A stretch of 64,000 nt of DNA, from NCBI RefSeq assembly GCF_026151205.1, contig NC_087075.1, forward strand, positions 4,004,359 to 4,068,358. Reading direction: 5' to 3'. The notes beneath the pieces are model-generated. The model did no database searches, was not told the origin of the DNA, and saw nothing but the letters and a program-made list of their open reading frames with translations. Position 1 is the stretch's first letter; each line of letters begins with the position of its first letter. This DNA is from Bolinopsis microptera. Its lineage: Eukaryota > Ctenophora > Tentaculata > Lobata > Bolinopsidae. A program made the position numbers and the translations under genes. This document shows, piece after piece, positions 1 through 11,500 of this stretch.

Positions 1-1400
1 AACTTGTGACCGTGAAGGTGTATTGGGTGAGGAAATGCTGTGACAGAACGTATGATTATAGTTACTGATTTGTTTAGAGGCAGAGTCAGGACATCAGTGT
101 TGGGGTGAAGATCCTCCACTGGGTTGAAACTGTCCGCAATCATGGCTTTATGAGGTAAAACACTTTGTTTCCAAATTCCGTGGTCTATTGACCACAGGTG
201 ACCGTATTGGGGCACAAACTGGAACAAGAAATCTGCAATGTGGGTCTCTGATTCCGGTAGTCGAACTCTTTTGATCGTGGAGATCAGATTTGTCACGGAG
301 TTACAGTCATACTGTGGCATCTCGAACATGTCACAGTTCAGAATCTTGGCCTTGGTCATGTCCACTAGTTCCGTCTCTGGCGAGTCTTCTTGGTATGAGA
401 TACTTTCGTTCGCACGGATCCTGAGGACACCCATAATCCCTCTCTTCTGCTCTGCAGAAGGAGTCATTGCTCGAATCCAAACATTCTGATGGGGCTGAGT
501 TAAGTTGAAGTTGATCCGGACATCGTACCTTTCTCCAGCGCTGATCAGGATCACATCTGTTTCGTATGGTTCAACTGATCCTCCATCAGTTCCTACGACC
601 GTGAGTTTGTATCCATCAACACTAAAGAAATAGGAAAAGATTCCTCCTCCATTAATAACCCTAAACAAAATCTCCCCGTTTTGAACATCTATTATTGGCT
701 CTGCTTCTCCATTCAAGATACCAGATGTCCACCCGATAGCACCGCTGTGGTAACCCTCAAAATCAGGGAGAGGGCTGCGAACAAGACCTCCCATGGTTAA
801 AGGATGGTCGTAACCAGGAAAGTTCGGAAATAAATCCTTGTAAAAAAGTGATATTTCATTCCCACGAACATAAGACCCAGAAGTTGAATCATCTTTGGCA
901 CTGCTCCAACTTGCCGGTTGAACAATAAGAGGACCTCGTATGAAATCATGCCCAACAGGCACCATATTGGAGTGTCCATGCCACCAATACGTCCCTGGTT
1001 CTTCATCCACTACAAACTCATAAAGAAAGCTCTCCCCAGGTGCCACAGCACACTGGGTGAGCCCCACCACCCCGTCGTAGTGCTGGACCCCTCTCATCTC
1101 AAACCCGTGCCAGTGAAGACTTACTCCGTGGTCCGGTAGCTCGTTTGTAAGTAGAACGGACAGTCTTTCTCCTCTTCTCACGTTAATCGCGGGTCCCTTT
1201 ATGTTACCGTTTACTGTGTTAACGATCAAAGTCTTCCCGCCGACAATCTGTACATTTCGTTGAATCTTGAAGTGATATCGAGGCGGGTCTGATGTCTTCT
1301 CAAATTTCGCCATGCCAACTACCACAGCACAAATAATTACTAATAGCCCAACTATCAATAGTCCAATTATTTGCTTCCGTGTCAAATTCAACTTCATCAT
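1..1400 (-). CDS. Multicopper oxidase (laccase-like), N-terminal part, runs off the window
   Basis: One uninterrupted reading frame of 466 codons starts at ATG 1400 (a tandem ATG-ATG) and leaves the window at base 1. A short basic N-terminus is followed by a hydrophobic helix (about residues 9-30), so this is probably a type II membrane-anchored or secreted enzyme. Copper ligand motifs are in the expected order: HWHG at 96-99, WWHGHS at 139-144, and HPIHLHGHK at 458-466, which is the start of the third copper-ligand region; the last HCH and type-1 Cys motif lies outside the window. Known multicopper oxidases use these ligands to oxidise phenols, metals or ascorbate with reduction of oxygen to water. 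The substrate cannot be told from this part. The absence of introns over 1.4 kb is notable beside the intron-rich genes further right. Confidence 0.93.
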   Translation of the reverse strand, partial: MMKLNLTRKQIIGLLIVGLLVIICAVVVGMAKFEKTSDPPRYHFKIQRNVQIVGGKTLIVNTVNGNIKGPAINVRRGERLSVLLTNELPDHGVSLHWHGFEMRGVQHYDGVVGLTQCAVAPGESFLYEFVVDEEPGTYWWHGHSNMVPVGHDFIRGPLIVQPASWSSAKDDSTSGSYVRGNEISLFYKDLFPNFPGYDHPLTMGGLVRSPLPDFEGYHSGAIGWTSGILNGEAEPIIDVQNGEILFRVINGGGIFSYFFSVDGYKLTVVGTDGGSVEPYETDVILISAGERYDVRINFNLTQPHQNVWIRAMTPSAEQKRGIMGVLRIRANESISYQEDSPETELVDMTKAKILNCDMFEMPQYDCNSVTNLISTIKRVRLPESETHIADFLFQFVPQYGHLWSIDHGIWKQSVLPHKAMIADSFNPVEDLHPNTDVLTLPLNKSVTIIIRSVTAFPHPIHLHGHK

Positions 1401-3130
1401 GGTCGATCGATTAAGCAAACTAAGCTAACTGAGCAAACAACTGAAACAATGCCAAGATAACCGCTCACGACTGACTTGGTCTTCTCCGGTCTACGTATTT
1501 TGTGTCATCAACAATTACAGAATATTACACTACTGTCTTTGTGATACAGTTTGTTCCAAACTATCGCATTTCAAGAATGCCACCAAAGAGCTGCGTTTAA
1601 GTCTAATCTAATAATTGCCAAAATAATTTCAATTAGAATGCATTACAAAATTTAGCAGACACTCCTTTTGCAACTCCATTCGCAACGAATTCAGTTAGTC
1701 TTCCATTTCCCGAAAATTCCATTTCCCGAAAATTCGCGACTCAAATTCAATTTGATTGATCAAGATATAGCACCACAATTAGGAAGTGCACGATAAAAAT
1801 AAACTGATCAAATTTTTAAAATTTTTGTACCATTGTTATACCAAATTTGTCATACCTTTTTGAGATGATCAGCGAGTTTCGCCTAGGTGCCATATTCTAA
1901 TGCAGATGCGTGGCTTTTGGAGCTTCAGTAAGTGTAAAATTAGTCACGTAATTTGACGAAATTTGTTGATTTTCGTCGTATTATTCTGTTATATCATTGG
2001 TTCCTGGAATGAGATCATTCTGAAAATTTGTTAAGACCTTCCACTTCCAATCGGACTTTCAAAACTGTCCGAAAAACTTGTATTGGTGGATATCGGAGTT
2101 GATATATTTATGAAAATTTGGCAAAAAATTGGATAGAGGGAAAGTTACTCAATATGCATTTGTTTCAAGAATTTTGTGCTGGCCGAAATTAGCGCTAACA
2201 AACATCCTACAGTCGGCACGCACGGTTCACTGTCGATGGCGCACTACCTACCACAATCTCACAATGATAGGGTTAGGACTTAGGTTTTAGGGGGGTTTTA
2301 GGGGGGGGGGGGGGGGTTTTGGCTCCCGGACCAAAAACGGTCGGATATCAATTTATTTTATGATTCGCCGAGAGAATAATTTTGAGAAGAAAAGAGATCA
2401 GTCTCGAACGTAATATAACATAAATAAACTTTATAGTAAAATTGTTTTTAGAACGTATTCTCAAAACATTTTTTGTAAAATGACTCGTCTAGATGCAGTC
2501 TTATCTTTAAATTGGAGATAACTCACTAGCTGAACTAGCCCTTATATGTCGGATTAATCTGACCTCCAGCATGCCATTTTTGTACTGTGTACGGCTAATT
2601 GCCGTGGATGCTGTGCTAATACGAAAATCGACACCTGCAAACGCCCATACTTACCAGACTTCAATGAAAAATCTGAAGGTGTCACAGGGCCGGTGCAGGT
2701 TCGTTCACATGATACTGACGAGGCTAGAACAAACAACTTCACGGAAACGCATAGCAGCAGTTTCTTATTCCCTCTCGATTATACTAGCAGAGAGGGACAT
2801 GTTTGCGCCACCATGACGAACCAAGAAGTTGTATTTGTTTCAAATATGCAACTACTTTACACAGTCGTACCTAATTTGGATGAATTCAACCTCTATTCCT
2901 ACAATATTTAGGTATCCCTTCAGAATGCAGATACAAAAGTATATCCCTCCGTTTACTCTCATCATGACGTAGAGCTTAAATTTTATCTGCCTCATTTTTG
3001 TGTAGTATCATGCTTGTTACTTAAGTGTTTTGTCTTGTTACTTGTTGTTAACTTAAACTCTTCTTATACGGACGAGGATGCATATGTCGTTTACTAAAAG
3101 TAAACGATTTGGTGCCGCTGCATATACTTA
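1401..3130. other. Intergenic, no gene recognised
   Basis: AT-rich sequence upstream of the oxidase. It contains a G-run (about 2291-2316). Short open frames around 2554-2911 show no motif, signal peptide or splice logic that I could support. Confidence 0.6.
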
Positions 3131-3136
3131 TATACG

Positions 3137-3560
3137 AACACATATAAATATATACTTGTAGTTAGCTACGTATATAATTATAATAATACATATAAATATA
3201 TACTTGTAGTAAGCTACGTATAAAATTATAATGATACATATAAATATATACTTGTAGTAAGCTACGTATAAAATTATAATGATACATATAAATATATACT
3301 TGTAGTAAGCTACGTATAAAATTATAATGATACATATAAATATATACTTGTAGTAAGCTACGTATAAAATTATAATGATACATATAAATATATACTTGTA
3401 GTAAGCTACGTATAAAATTATAATGATACATATAAATATATACTTGTAGTAAGCTACGTATAAAATTATAATGATACATATAAATATATACTTGTAGTAA
3501 GCTATGTATATAATACATATAAATATATACTTTTAGTTAGCTACGTATATAAGAATACAT
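3137..3560. repeat. 48-bp tandem repeat, about 8 units
   Basis: A unit of 48 bp containing TACTTGTAGTAAGCTACGTA is repeated nearly perfectly; the outermost units are divergent. As 48 is a multiple of 3, the minus strand stays open over 118 codons, which is a repeat artefact and not a gene. Confidence 0.9.
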
Positions 3561-3714
3561 AAAAGGCACTATATCGGAGTGTTAAGTCGATTTAAAACCT
3601 TTGCGTTTATTTGATAAATCTGAATTATAGTATAATAAAAATAAATCTACACTATAATGTGGAAGGGTAAAATGACTTATTACTGAAATGGACATTGAAA
3701 GAACTAAATACTGA

Positions 3715-3811
3715 TCACTATAATGCATGGATTCATGGAAGTATCCAGATAGCCCAGTTGTTCGCAAACAATTCTGTTCGGGCTATCTGGATACTGCCTA
3801 ATGCATTATAT
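3715..3811. repeat. Inverted repeat (hairpin)
   Basis: Perfect 15-bp arms GTATCCAGATAGCCC / GGGCTATCTGGATAC surround a 24-bp loop. Outer arms TATAATGCAT / ATGCATTATA extend the stem. It resembles a small foldback MITE. Confidence 0.7.
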
Positions 3812-4064
3812 AATTTAGGGGTGTCGTAACGTACAAAGGGTATTGTTGTTGAATATCGGCTCAACCTCAGTCAACGTGTTCATTACTAATTAAATCTTGT
3901 GGGCGAGGTGACGTCACATAATCCCTGTAACAGGTATGGTGACGTCATAGTCACGTGACCTCAGGCTATATCCCTGGCTATACCAATTAGATTTGTTTAA
4001 TATCATAAGCCCTAGAGATGAACAACAGGAACACTACTAGACTTGTAAGACCCTGTAGAATGCA

Positions 4065-4100
4065 GGTTTATCAGTTCATTGCAAGGTAAACTGATAAACC
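4065..4100. repeat. Short inverted repeat
   Basis: 12-bp perfect arms GGTTTATCAGTT (4065-4076) and AACTGATAAACC (4089-4100) with a 12-bp loop. No associated gene. The surrounding 3812-5150 region otherwise holds nothing I can name, apart from loosely repeated motifs such as CCCGAACTATTCCGAC (two copies). Confidence 0.6.
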
Positions 4101-5177
4101 TACCTGCCCCGGTCATGTCCCCGCACTCTGTCCCGAACTATTCCGACTGCAGATCCCTGTATATTCCAATAATTAGATTCTAGATATCATGCCCCGCTAG
4201 TCTCTACAGCTCTACGAACAACAACAACACTATATAGACACTTAATAGCCAGGTTGGGAACACACCACAAGTTATTCTTCTGCCTCGTATTTAGTCACTG
4301 GTACCTGGCCAACTGTTCATCACCAGTTCATTATTAATCATGACCAGTGCAGGTACCTGACTATTCCTCTGTATATCCAACACCCTGACCCTGGCCCCTG
4401 TTCGTTAGTACCCCGAACTATTCCGACGCTACAGACCGATCCTCAATCCAGACAAGGTCATTGTCCAGCTGTGCCCTGGGTAGTTCACCCCGTTTAATTA
4501 ATATTTAGAGCCACTTTATATTTTATGAGATGAACTATAGCGTGATAAGACTTGTACCTGCCCTGATTCTGTTTGTCTTGAGTCTGCTCGGCGTTTTATC
4601 ACAAATACGATTTTGTCACAGCAAATAATTTGAAGTTGGTTTTCTAATTTTATTTGCTGTCGTCATACGGAGTTGTCTTCAGCTAGAAAAAGCGTCTGTT
4701 TGAAGGTTTTACGGGGTTGTATGTGCTCGATTCACGGTCGTATGTGAAAATTTCAAGTACGATCAGACCATTCACTATTAAAAATAATTTATTAATATCA
4801 AAATGAGACTGAAAGATTGGACAATAGTGAGTTAATGAATTTAAATTTGTCAAAGTGAGTCGAACGCAATATTTTATGATCATGCCTCTAACAAACTAAT
4901 GATTCAGACAATTGCGTTGTGTTAGTCATTTGCCTGTATAGACTATAGAGTCGGTCTTATAAATTCTCTACTTCTAAACTGTTGCTCATTACTTTGAGCT
5001 CACTGCTCAGTCTAGTTTCTTGTTTGGGCCATTCATCATTTCAATAAATCCAATGATACTACACCAGATTCAGAAAAAACAATAAATAAATTCCAATTCG
5101 TCACACTCTTCGCAGCCTTTTATACTATAGTTTCGTCTGTCTTTAAGCAGTCGTCATCAGTAATCCAGCGGCCATGT

Positions 5178-5345
5178 TGAATGCCATTTACTCAAATCAT
5201 TTGTTATGTAGTATTGTTGTTATGTAGTAGTGTTGTTATGTAGTAGTGTTGTTTGTTATGTAGTATTAGTAGTGTTGAATGCCATTTACTCAAATCATTT
5301 GTTATGTAGTATTAGTAGTGTTAGTGTTGAAAGTATTAAAACCGC
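5178..5345. repeat. Degenerate tandem/dispersed repeat (GTTATGTAGTA type)
   Basis: GAATGCCATTTACTCAAATC and GTTATGTAGTAGTGTTG motifs recur. Related sequence (GTTATATAGTAGTGTTGAAA) returns at 43113-43315 as a hairpin arm, so this is a dispersed family. Confidence 0.6.
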
Positions 5346-5791
5346 TCAGACGAGTCTAGTTTCGTCAAAATTATTGCTTGCTCCTTTACCTTACGTCATG
5401 GACATAGAATATACGTGATCTCAATCGGTTAAATTGAATTTTCTCAACAATCTCTGTATAAATATAATTAAATATACCCGACCACGGATTAGTGTAGCGT
5501 CATGATATTTTTCTTTATGATTTTTGTATGTGAATAATTTATTACGAGCATACGAATATGTTGGTGATATCTTTTAAATTTTTGTTCTTTTGATTCAGTC
5601 CATATTATGTATTTATGCTATTTATTCGACTCTTGGGGCTTGATTCCCATTTTCATCACTTACGATCCAATTTAATTTAGTTTCCTAGATAAGCAGTTAA
5701 AATGTAACTGTTAAATGCACACAAGTTTAATGAGAATAAATCGGAATTTATCTTTTAAAAACTCAGGTGCTCTCACTGTTTGTTTAGCACA
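5346..5791. other. Region upstream of the GPI-anchored protein gene
   Basis: AT-rich. A TATAAATA sequence lies near 5457 and a possible 3' splice site (AACTCAG, about 5760-5766) precedes the start codon, so a 5' UTR intron is possible. No other feature is seen. Confidence 0.35.
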
Positions 5792-7004
5792 ATGATAAAA
5801 TTCCTGTTGCTGTTGACCTTCACCACGCTTGTTCGCACTGAAGAAGCCCCCCCAAATTCGGTCTTCCTAAATATGTTTGAAGATAAGTTCAAGATTCCAG
5901 AGTCTACCGTGGACACGGAAAGTCTCACTTTGTTTGATTGTGCGGATGCAACTGTGTACGACACAGAGAAGGTTCTAGCTCAAATTGATGAGGAAAGTGA
6001 GTATCTGTGTGCTTTTATCGCTTTCCAGATCAACAAAGTGGAGGGTGAAGGTATCCCTAACTACGCTGATGAAGCTGAAGCGACCAAACGATATCCTTTC
6101 TTCAAGAAATGTGTGAATGACGTGAAAGGATATAACGCAGAAACAGATCAGACACAGTTCGAAGTAAACTTCTTCTGTGACATGAGCGAGGAGGAGAAAA
6201 GCCCCTACTCTAGCGCTAATAATGGAGAAGATAGCTTTGGAGTTGGAGCAGGAATTGGTGCCTCTGGAGTTGGAGCCCCTGGAGAACCTGGATCGGAAAC
6301 TGAGGAAAAAGCCCCAAATTCTATGTTCGTAGATTTGTTTGGAGATAAGTTCAAGATTCCAGAGTCTACTGTGGATACGGAAAGTTTAATACTGGTTGAT
6401 TGCGGGGTTACTTCTGTGTACGACACAGAGAAGGTTCTAGCTCAAATTGATGAGGAAAGTGAGTATCTGTGTGCTTTTATCGCTTTCCAGGTCAACAAAG
6501 TGGAGGGTGAAGGTATCCCTAACTACGCTGATGAAGCTGAAGCGACCAAACGATATCCTTTCTTCAAGAAATGTGTGGATGATGTGAAGGGGTATAACGC
6601 AGAAACCGATCTGACACAGTTCGAAGTAAACTTCTTTTGTGACATGAGCGAGGAGGAGAAGAAGCCCTACTCCAGCCACACTGGTGGAAAAGACAGCTTC
6701 GGAGTCGGATCGGGTTACGATGGAGGTAATTTATTATAATTAATTATAATTATTTAAATCCTTTGCATTTTTTTCAAGATTCAGATGTTTGATATGAGAA
6801 ATCAGGACCACACAGAAATGCCTTGCGTATCACAAAAAACTGAAATTCTTGAAATGGTCAGCACATCTAAACTAACTAATTTTACGTAAAACTGAATTCT
6901 TCTCAGGAGCTTCGGAGACAAACGCTGCAGCGGAGACAAAAACCAGTTATATGATCGTTACCGCTGCTTTGGCAATCACTCTGAACCTCGTCCACGCTCT
7001 CTAA
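5792..7004 (+). CDS. GPI-anchored two-domain Cys protein, family not recognised
   Basis: Two exons: 5792-6725 and 6907-7004 (phase-1 junction GGAG|gtaatt ... tctcag|GAGC), about 343 residues. The ATG at 5792 starts a signal peptide (MIKFLLLLTFTTLVRT). Two tandem copies of a domain of about 130 residues follow, each starting PNS.F...F.DKFKIPESTVD and carrying four cysteines in the contexts DC, YLC, KKC and NFFC. A Gly/Ala/Pro/Glu-rich linker separates them. Exon 2 adds a small-residue stretch and a C-terminal hydrophobic tail (SYMIVTAALAITLNLVHAL), the classic GPI-attachment signal, so the mature protein is probably surface-bound. Parts of the two copies are identical at DNA level over more than 70 bases (5955-6029 and 6416-6490), indicating recent duplication or gene conversion. 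I do not recognise the domain and infer no function. Without the splice the frame would stop at 6739 and lack the anchor. A polyadenylation signal AATAAA lies at 7239-7244. Confidence 0.85.
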
Positions 7005-7559
7005 ATTATTAGACAAATCATAGAACTGTTGTAGTCAAACTGTTTGAATAGTTTAACTTTGGACCACTTTCACCGTTTCAATCGAAATGTTTTTATTGTA
7101 GTTTTGATTTCATGCAATGAATTCTTGATTAATAATGATTTTAACATTCGATGAATGGTACGTCGATTCAAAATATCATTTTGTAAAAAATGTGTTGATT
7201 TATTGAATTGAGGAATATTTATTATAAAAAGTTTTAAAAATAAAAGCTTTTCACTGAGGGTCGAAAAATATAATTTATAACTGTAAATATTATGAACCTC
7301 AGATTTGTCAATGAAGGGAGAAATTGTCCAAATTATACAATAATTTTAATAGAAATAAAATTTGCAATATTTGCATACTCTCGTGTACGACACAAAGTTG
7401 GCTGTGTTCCAGAATCTTCCAAGCAGCAAGACTTCAACGTGCCCTTACCAGGCAGCACATCCAATTAGACTCCAGTATAGTATACTGTATACGCTATACT
7501 GCAATACAGTTTCACCAACATACTCTACCAAGTTTGAATCTACTCGTATAGTTCCATTA

Positions 7560-8032
7560 GGGGCCATCTACTTAGGACGTCCGGCAAATAGGGAGGGGTG
7601 GTTTTGGAATTTCGGACAAATCCGGACAGGGGGAGGGGAAGGGTGGTTTCTGAAAATCCGGACATCCGGAAATTTTGGCAGAATTAACGAAAAAGTCCCA
7701 TTTATTTCAACTCTTTGACACTAATTACTTTGTTAGTTTAGATCCCTGTATATTGAACGAGTACTTAAATGTACTTAAATATTTAAATGGAACTGTGCTA
7801 AATTTGTTCGACACTAAATGTATTATTTTCTATTTAAGTAACTACACATTTTATTAAAAAAAAATTTGAGTTGGTTTTATTTGTACTCTTAAAAGTAGCT
7901 GTAAATCCGGACGTCCGGGGGAGGGGGGGGGGGGGGTGGTTTTGAATATTCGGACACACCCGGACAGGGGGAGGCCGGAGGGGGTGGTATGAAAATCTGC
8001 GATTTTGGAGGACGTCCTAAATAGATGGCCCC
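7560..8032. mobile_element. Harbinger-like MITE (non-autonomous DNA transposon)
   Basis: Terminal inverted repeats of 23 bp with one mismatch (7560-7582 and 8010-8032) begin GGGGCCATCT. They are flanked by a 3-bp direct duplication TTA (7557-7559 and 8033-8035). A TWA target duplication and GGGGCC-type termini are typical of PIF/Harbinger elements. The interior has GC-rich subterminal stretches (TCCGGACAGGGGGAGG) repeated near both ends and no transposase. Confidence 0.85.
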
Positions 8033-8377
8033 TTACCGAGAATAAAAAGACGTAATTTATCACTTACACAATGGAATGTTCTACCAATAAGTAAACTTTC
8101 AGCAAACAATCTACATACAGCTATAAATTCTGAATATTAAACAAATTTCGCTAATCGCTTGATAGAGACTCTCTAAAAGAGATTACCTCAAATGTTTTAC
8201 ACTAGGCTTTCATGATGTAGTTTTACGAAGAATTCATACCTCATATATTGTATGCCTTCCTCCGTTTCCAAATGTAACATTTTTTAACAAGCACCTATAA
8301 ATTAACATACGAAATTTATATTACAATATTCATTTTTATAATTCATGTTATAAAGTAACATACGACTACCCACTGCA

Positions 8378-8494
8378 GGGACAAAAGGAAATCGCGGCAT
8401 GTGCGGAATCGCGATTTTTCCTATTATTTGCAACAAATTTTATGTATAGTCTTATGTATAGTCTTTTAAAATAATCGCGATTTTCTTTTGTCCC
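8378..8494. mobile_element. 117-bp MITE
   Basis: Ends are inverted: GGGACAAAAGGAAATCGCG on the left and CGCGATTTTCTTTTGTCCC on the right (about 1 mismatch in 19). It sits immediately upstream of the splice acceptor of the first visible beta-trefoil exon. No clear target duplication. A related but more decayed sequence lies near 18700-18795. Confidence 0.6.
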
Positions 8495-8514
8495 AACCAA
8501 CGTCTCACACTCAG

Positions 8515-11500
8515 GGCAGAGGAGGTAACGGACCATGGGCTACCTTCACAGTCCACAGTCGGGGACCTAATATTGCACTGTCTCTAGCTGCTCATCCTAA
8601 AAGGTTCCTGGCTATCAAGGAAAACATGCTCACTGAGGTTAGCACATCAGGGATTAGGATAAATTAATAGTTGATAAATTTAATTATCATTAATTGATAA
8701 TTTATCAATAGTTGATAAATTGTCAATAGTTGATAAATTATCAATACCTAGTCGATAAATAATCAATAGTTGATAAATTATGAATAGTCGATAAATAATC
8801 AATAGTTGATAAATTATCAGTAGTTGATACATTATGAATAGTTGATACATTATGAATAGTTGATACATTATCAATAGTTGATGCATTATCAATAGTCGAT
8901 AAATAATCAATAATTGATACATTATGAATAGTTGATACATTATCACTGACTTACTGACTTAAGTCGGCTTCTTGGTCCGAGCAACTACAATTCCTCGCCA
9001 CACGTCGCGGTCAAGCATAACAGATCTTATCGCTTCAACACAGGAAAGGCTGGTGCCCTTCTTTAGCATGTCCAGAAACGTAAGGTGGGGCCTCCCCGGT
9101 CTCCTGTATCCATGCTGAGGGTCCCAGAACAGAAGTTGGTTTGCCAGAAGGTCGTCATGCCTGGCTACATGTCCAGCCAGTCTCATTCTTCTGGAGGCTA
9201 TCATCGCTGATGGCTTGGGGATGTTGCCGTATGAATCACTGTTGTTGATGATTTGTGGCCAACGTATGTTCAAGGCCATCCGGAGCATTCTAGTGTAGCA
9301 TCCATTGATCCGCTTAGTCATGGATTGGCTTATCGTCCAAGCTTCAGAGCCGTACAGGAGTACGGGCTCAACCGTTGCTCGAAAGACACGGATCTTTAAG
9401 TCCCTGCGCATTCCAGACTTCCAGGTTGTCTTTAACTGATGACAGGCCCCCCATGCCTTTGCTTTCCTAACATCAAAGTCCTTTTCCGCACTCATTATTC
9501 TGCTTCCAAGGTAGACAAAGTCATCTACTTGCTCTATCTCCTGCCCACTTGCTGCTTTAATGACGGTAGAGTCAGACTCAGAGAGATTGACTCTGATGTA
9601 CTTCGTCTTACTCTCGTTGAGGTGAAGTCCAACGGAGTTAGCAGCCAGCTCCACACTGAGGAAAAGATCTTGCGCTTGCTCTGCGGTGTCTGTTGTCAGT
9701 GCAAGATCGTCAGCAAAGTCGACATCTGTCATCTTAACTGCTGGGTATCTCCTGCTTCTTCTGGGGTTGACAGTGAAGCCCAGATCTTTGCCTCTAAGTG
9801 CTGTTGTCATCACATAGTCAATGACAATCACGAAGAGGTAGGGCGCCAGTGTATCTCCCTGCATAACTCCAGCAAGTATAAGGAAAGCTTCAGTCAGACC
9901 ATCCTCCGTGATGACTCGTGCCATGGTTTCCTTGTACATAGCATCTATCAGCCTAACAATGGGCTCTGGTATCCCATATGCCAGGAGTATCTTCATCAAT
10001 ATACCCCTATGAATGCTATCAAAGGCCTTCTTAAAATCGATGAACAAGAGAAGGGCGGTCAGGTTTTTGTCTCTAGCCCCCTCCAAGATCCTCCTTAGAC
10101 ACAGAATGTGGCTGGTGGTACTGCGTCCCTCCCGAAATCCGTTTTGGTTGATCCTCAGGATTTTCTCCATCGCTGGTTTGATTCTGTTAAGGATCATACG
10201 ATTCAGGGTCTTACTAACAATGGACGTAAGAGCGATTCCTCTGTAGTTATCCACTTTAGTTAGATTACCTTTCTTTGGCACAGGCACGATGTTGAGTTGC
10301 CGCCATTGATCAGGGATTTTTCCATCAACCAGAGCGCTGTTACAGAACTCTAGAATCAGGTCGTCCATGTCCACTCTTTTGAGAATCTCTGGAGCTATGC
10401 CATCATCACCATAGGCCTTACCCTCCTTGATCTGCTTCCTCGCCTCCGCTAACTCCTCCCTGCAAAACAGACCAGTCTCTATATCCTGCTGGGGGTGGAT
10501 GGTTTGGATAACTATTTCCTGGTCAGGTACAGATGGTGGTTGACCCAGGAGCTTAGTGAAGTGGTCCTTCCAGCTCTTCAATCTCCCCTCTGCACTACCT
10601 CCATCAACCAGGCTGCATGGCTTGCTTTTCCTGCCATTTATGTCATTAATAAGGTCCCAGCTTTCCTTATTCTTGCACCTGTCAGCAGCATCCTCAGCCC
10701 GCCTGATCCGAGAAACAAGAGTCTCCTCATCAACCTCTTTGTAGCTCACTGCAAGTGCATCCTTACACTCCTTAACTACCTCTCTACTCTCCTCTGTAGG
10801 ATTCTCATGATATGCGTCTTTGGCCTGAAACAGAGTTCTCCTCCTCTCCGATACCCTAGGATCTTGGGAGGGGTTGTTACGTTGTCTTCTTGGGATGGGC
10901 TTAAGCAACTTATGATTGGTTGCTTTCACGGCATCCATAAGCTTTCCGTACTGAATCGTGGGATCGTTCTGCTCACTAGATTCTTCCTCCAGTAGCATAG
11001 AGAATCTGTTTTTCACCTCCACAGAATACAAGGCTTGCAACTCCTTATTCTCTTTGAGCAGTCTGTAGTCATATCTTACTACTCTAGGTGCATTCTGGCA
11101 CTTTCGCAGGCTGAGTTTGACTGAACTAACTACTAGACGGTGGTCCGACCCAAGAGAGTTAAAAGAATTGGAGACAACAGTGTCCTTGACTGAGTTACGC
11201 CACTTCTTCCTTATCAGGATGTAATCAATCTGACTCTTGCTCAGTGTTCCGTCAGAGAGATACGTCCATAGTTTACCGGGACGTTTCTGGAATCGGTGGT
11301 TAGTTGCCTCAAGGTTTCCCTCCAACAAAGTATCCCTGAGAAGCGATCCGTTTCTGTTGGATACTCGATGCCAGTACCAACCTGAATCCTCCTCATTCAA
11401 TCTGCTAAGATGGGCGTTAAGATCACCAACAACCATTAGCAGATGATGGGCTGGTACCTCTCCTAATGCAGATCTTAGTCCCTCGTGAAAGTCCTCTGCC

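Noticed and set aside
9439-10995. Plus-strand ORFs of 166-219 codons
   Set aside because: Antisense shadows of the intact LINE protein, which has full endonuclease and RT motifs.
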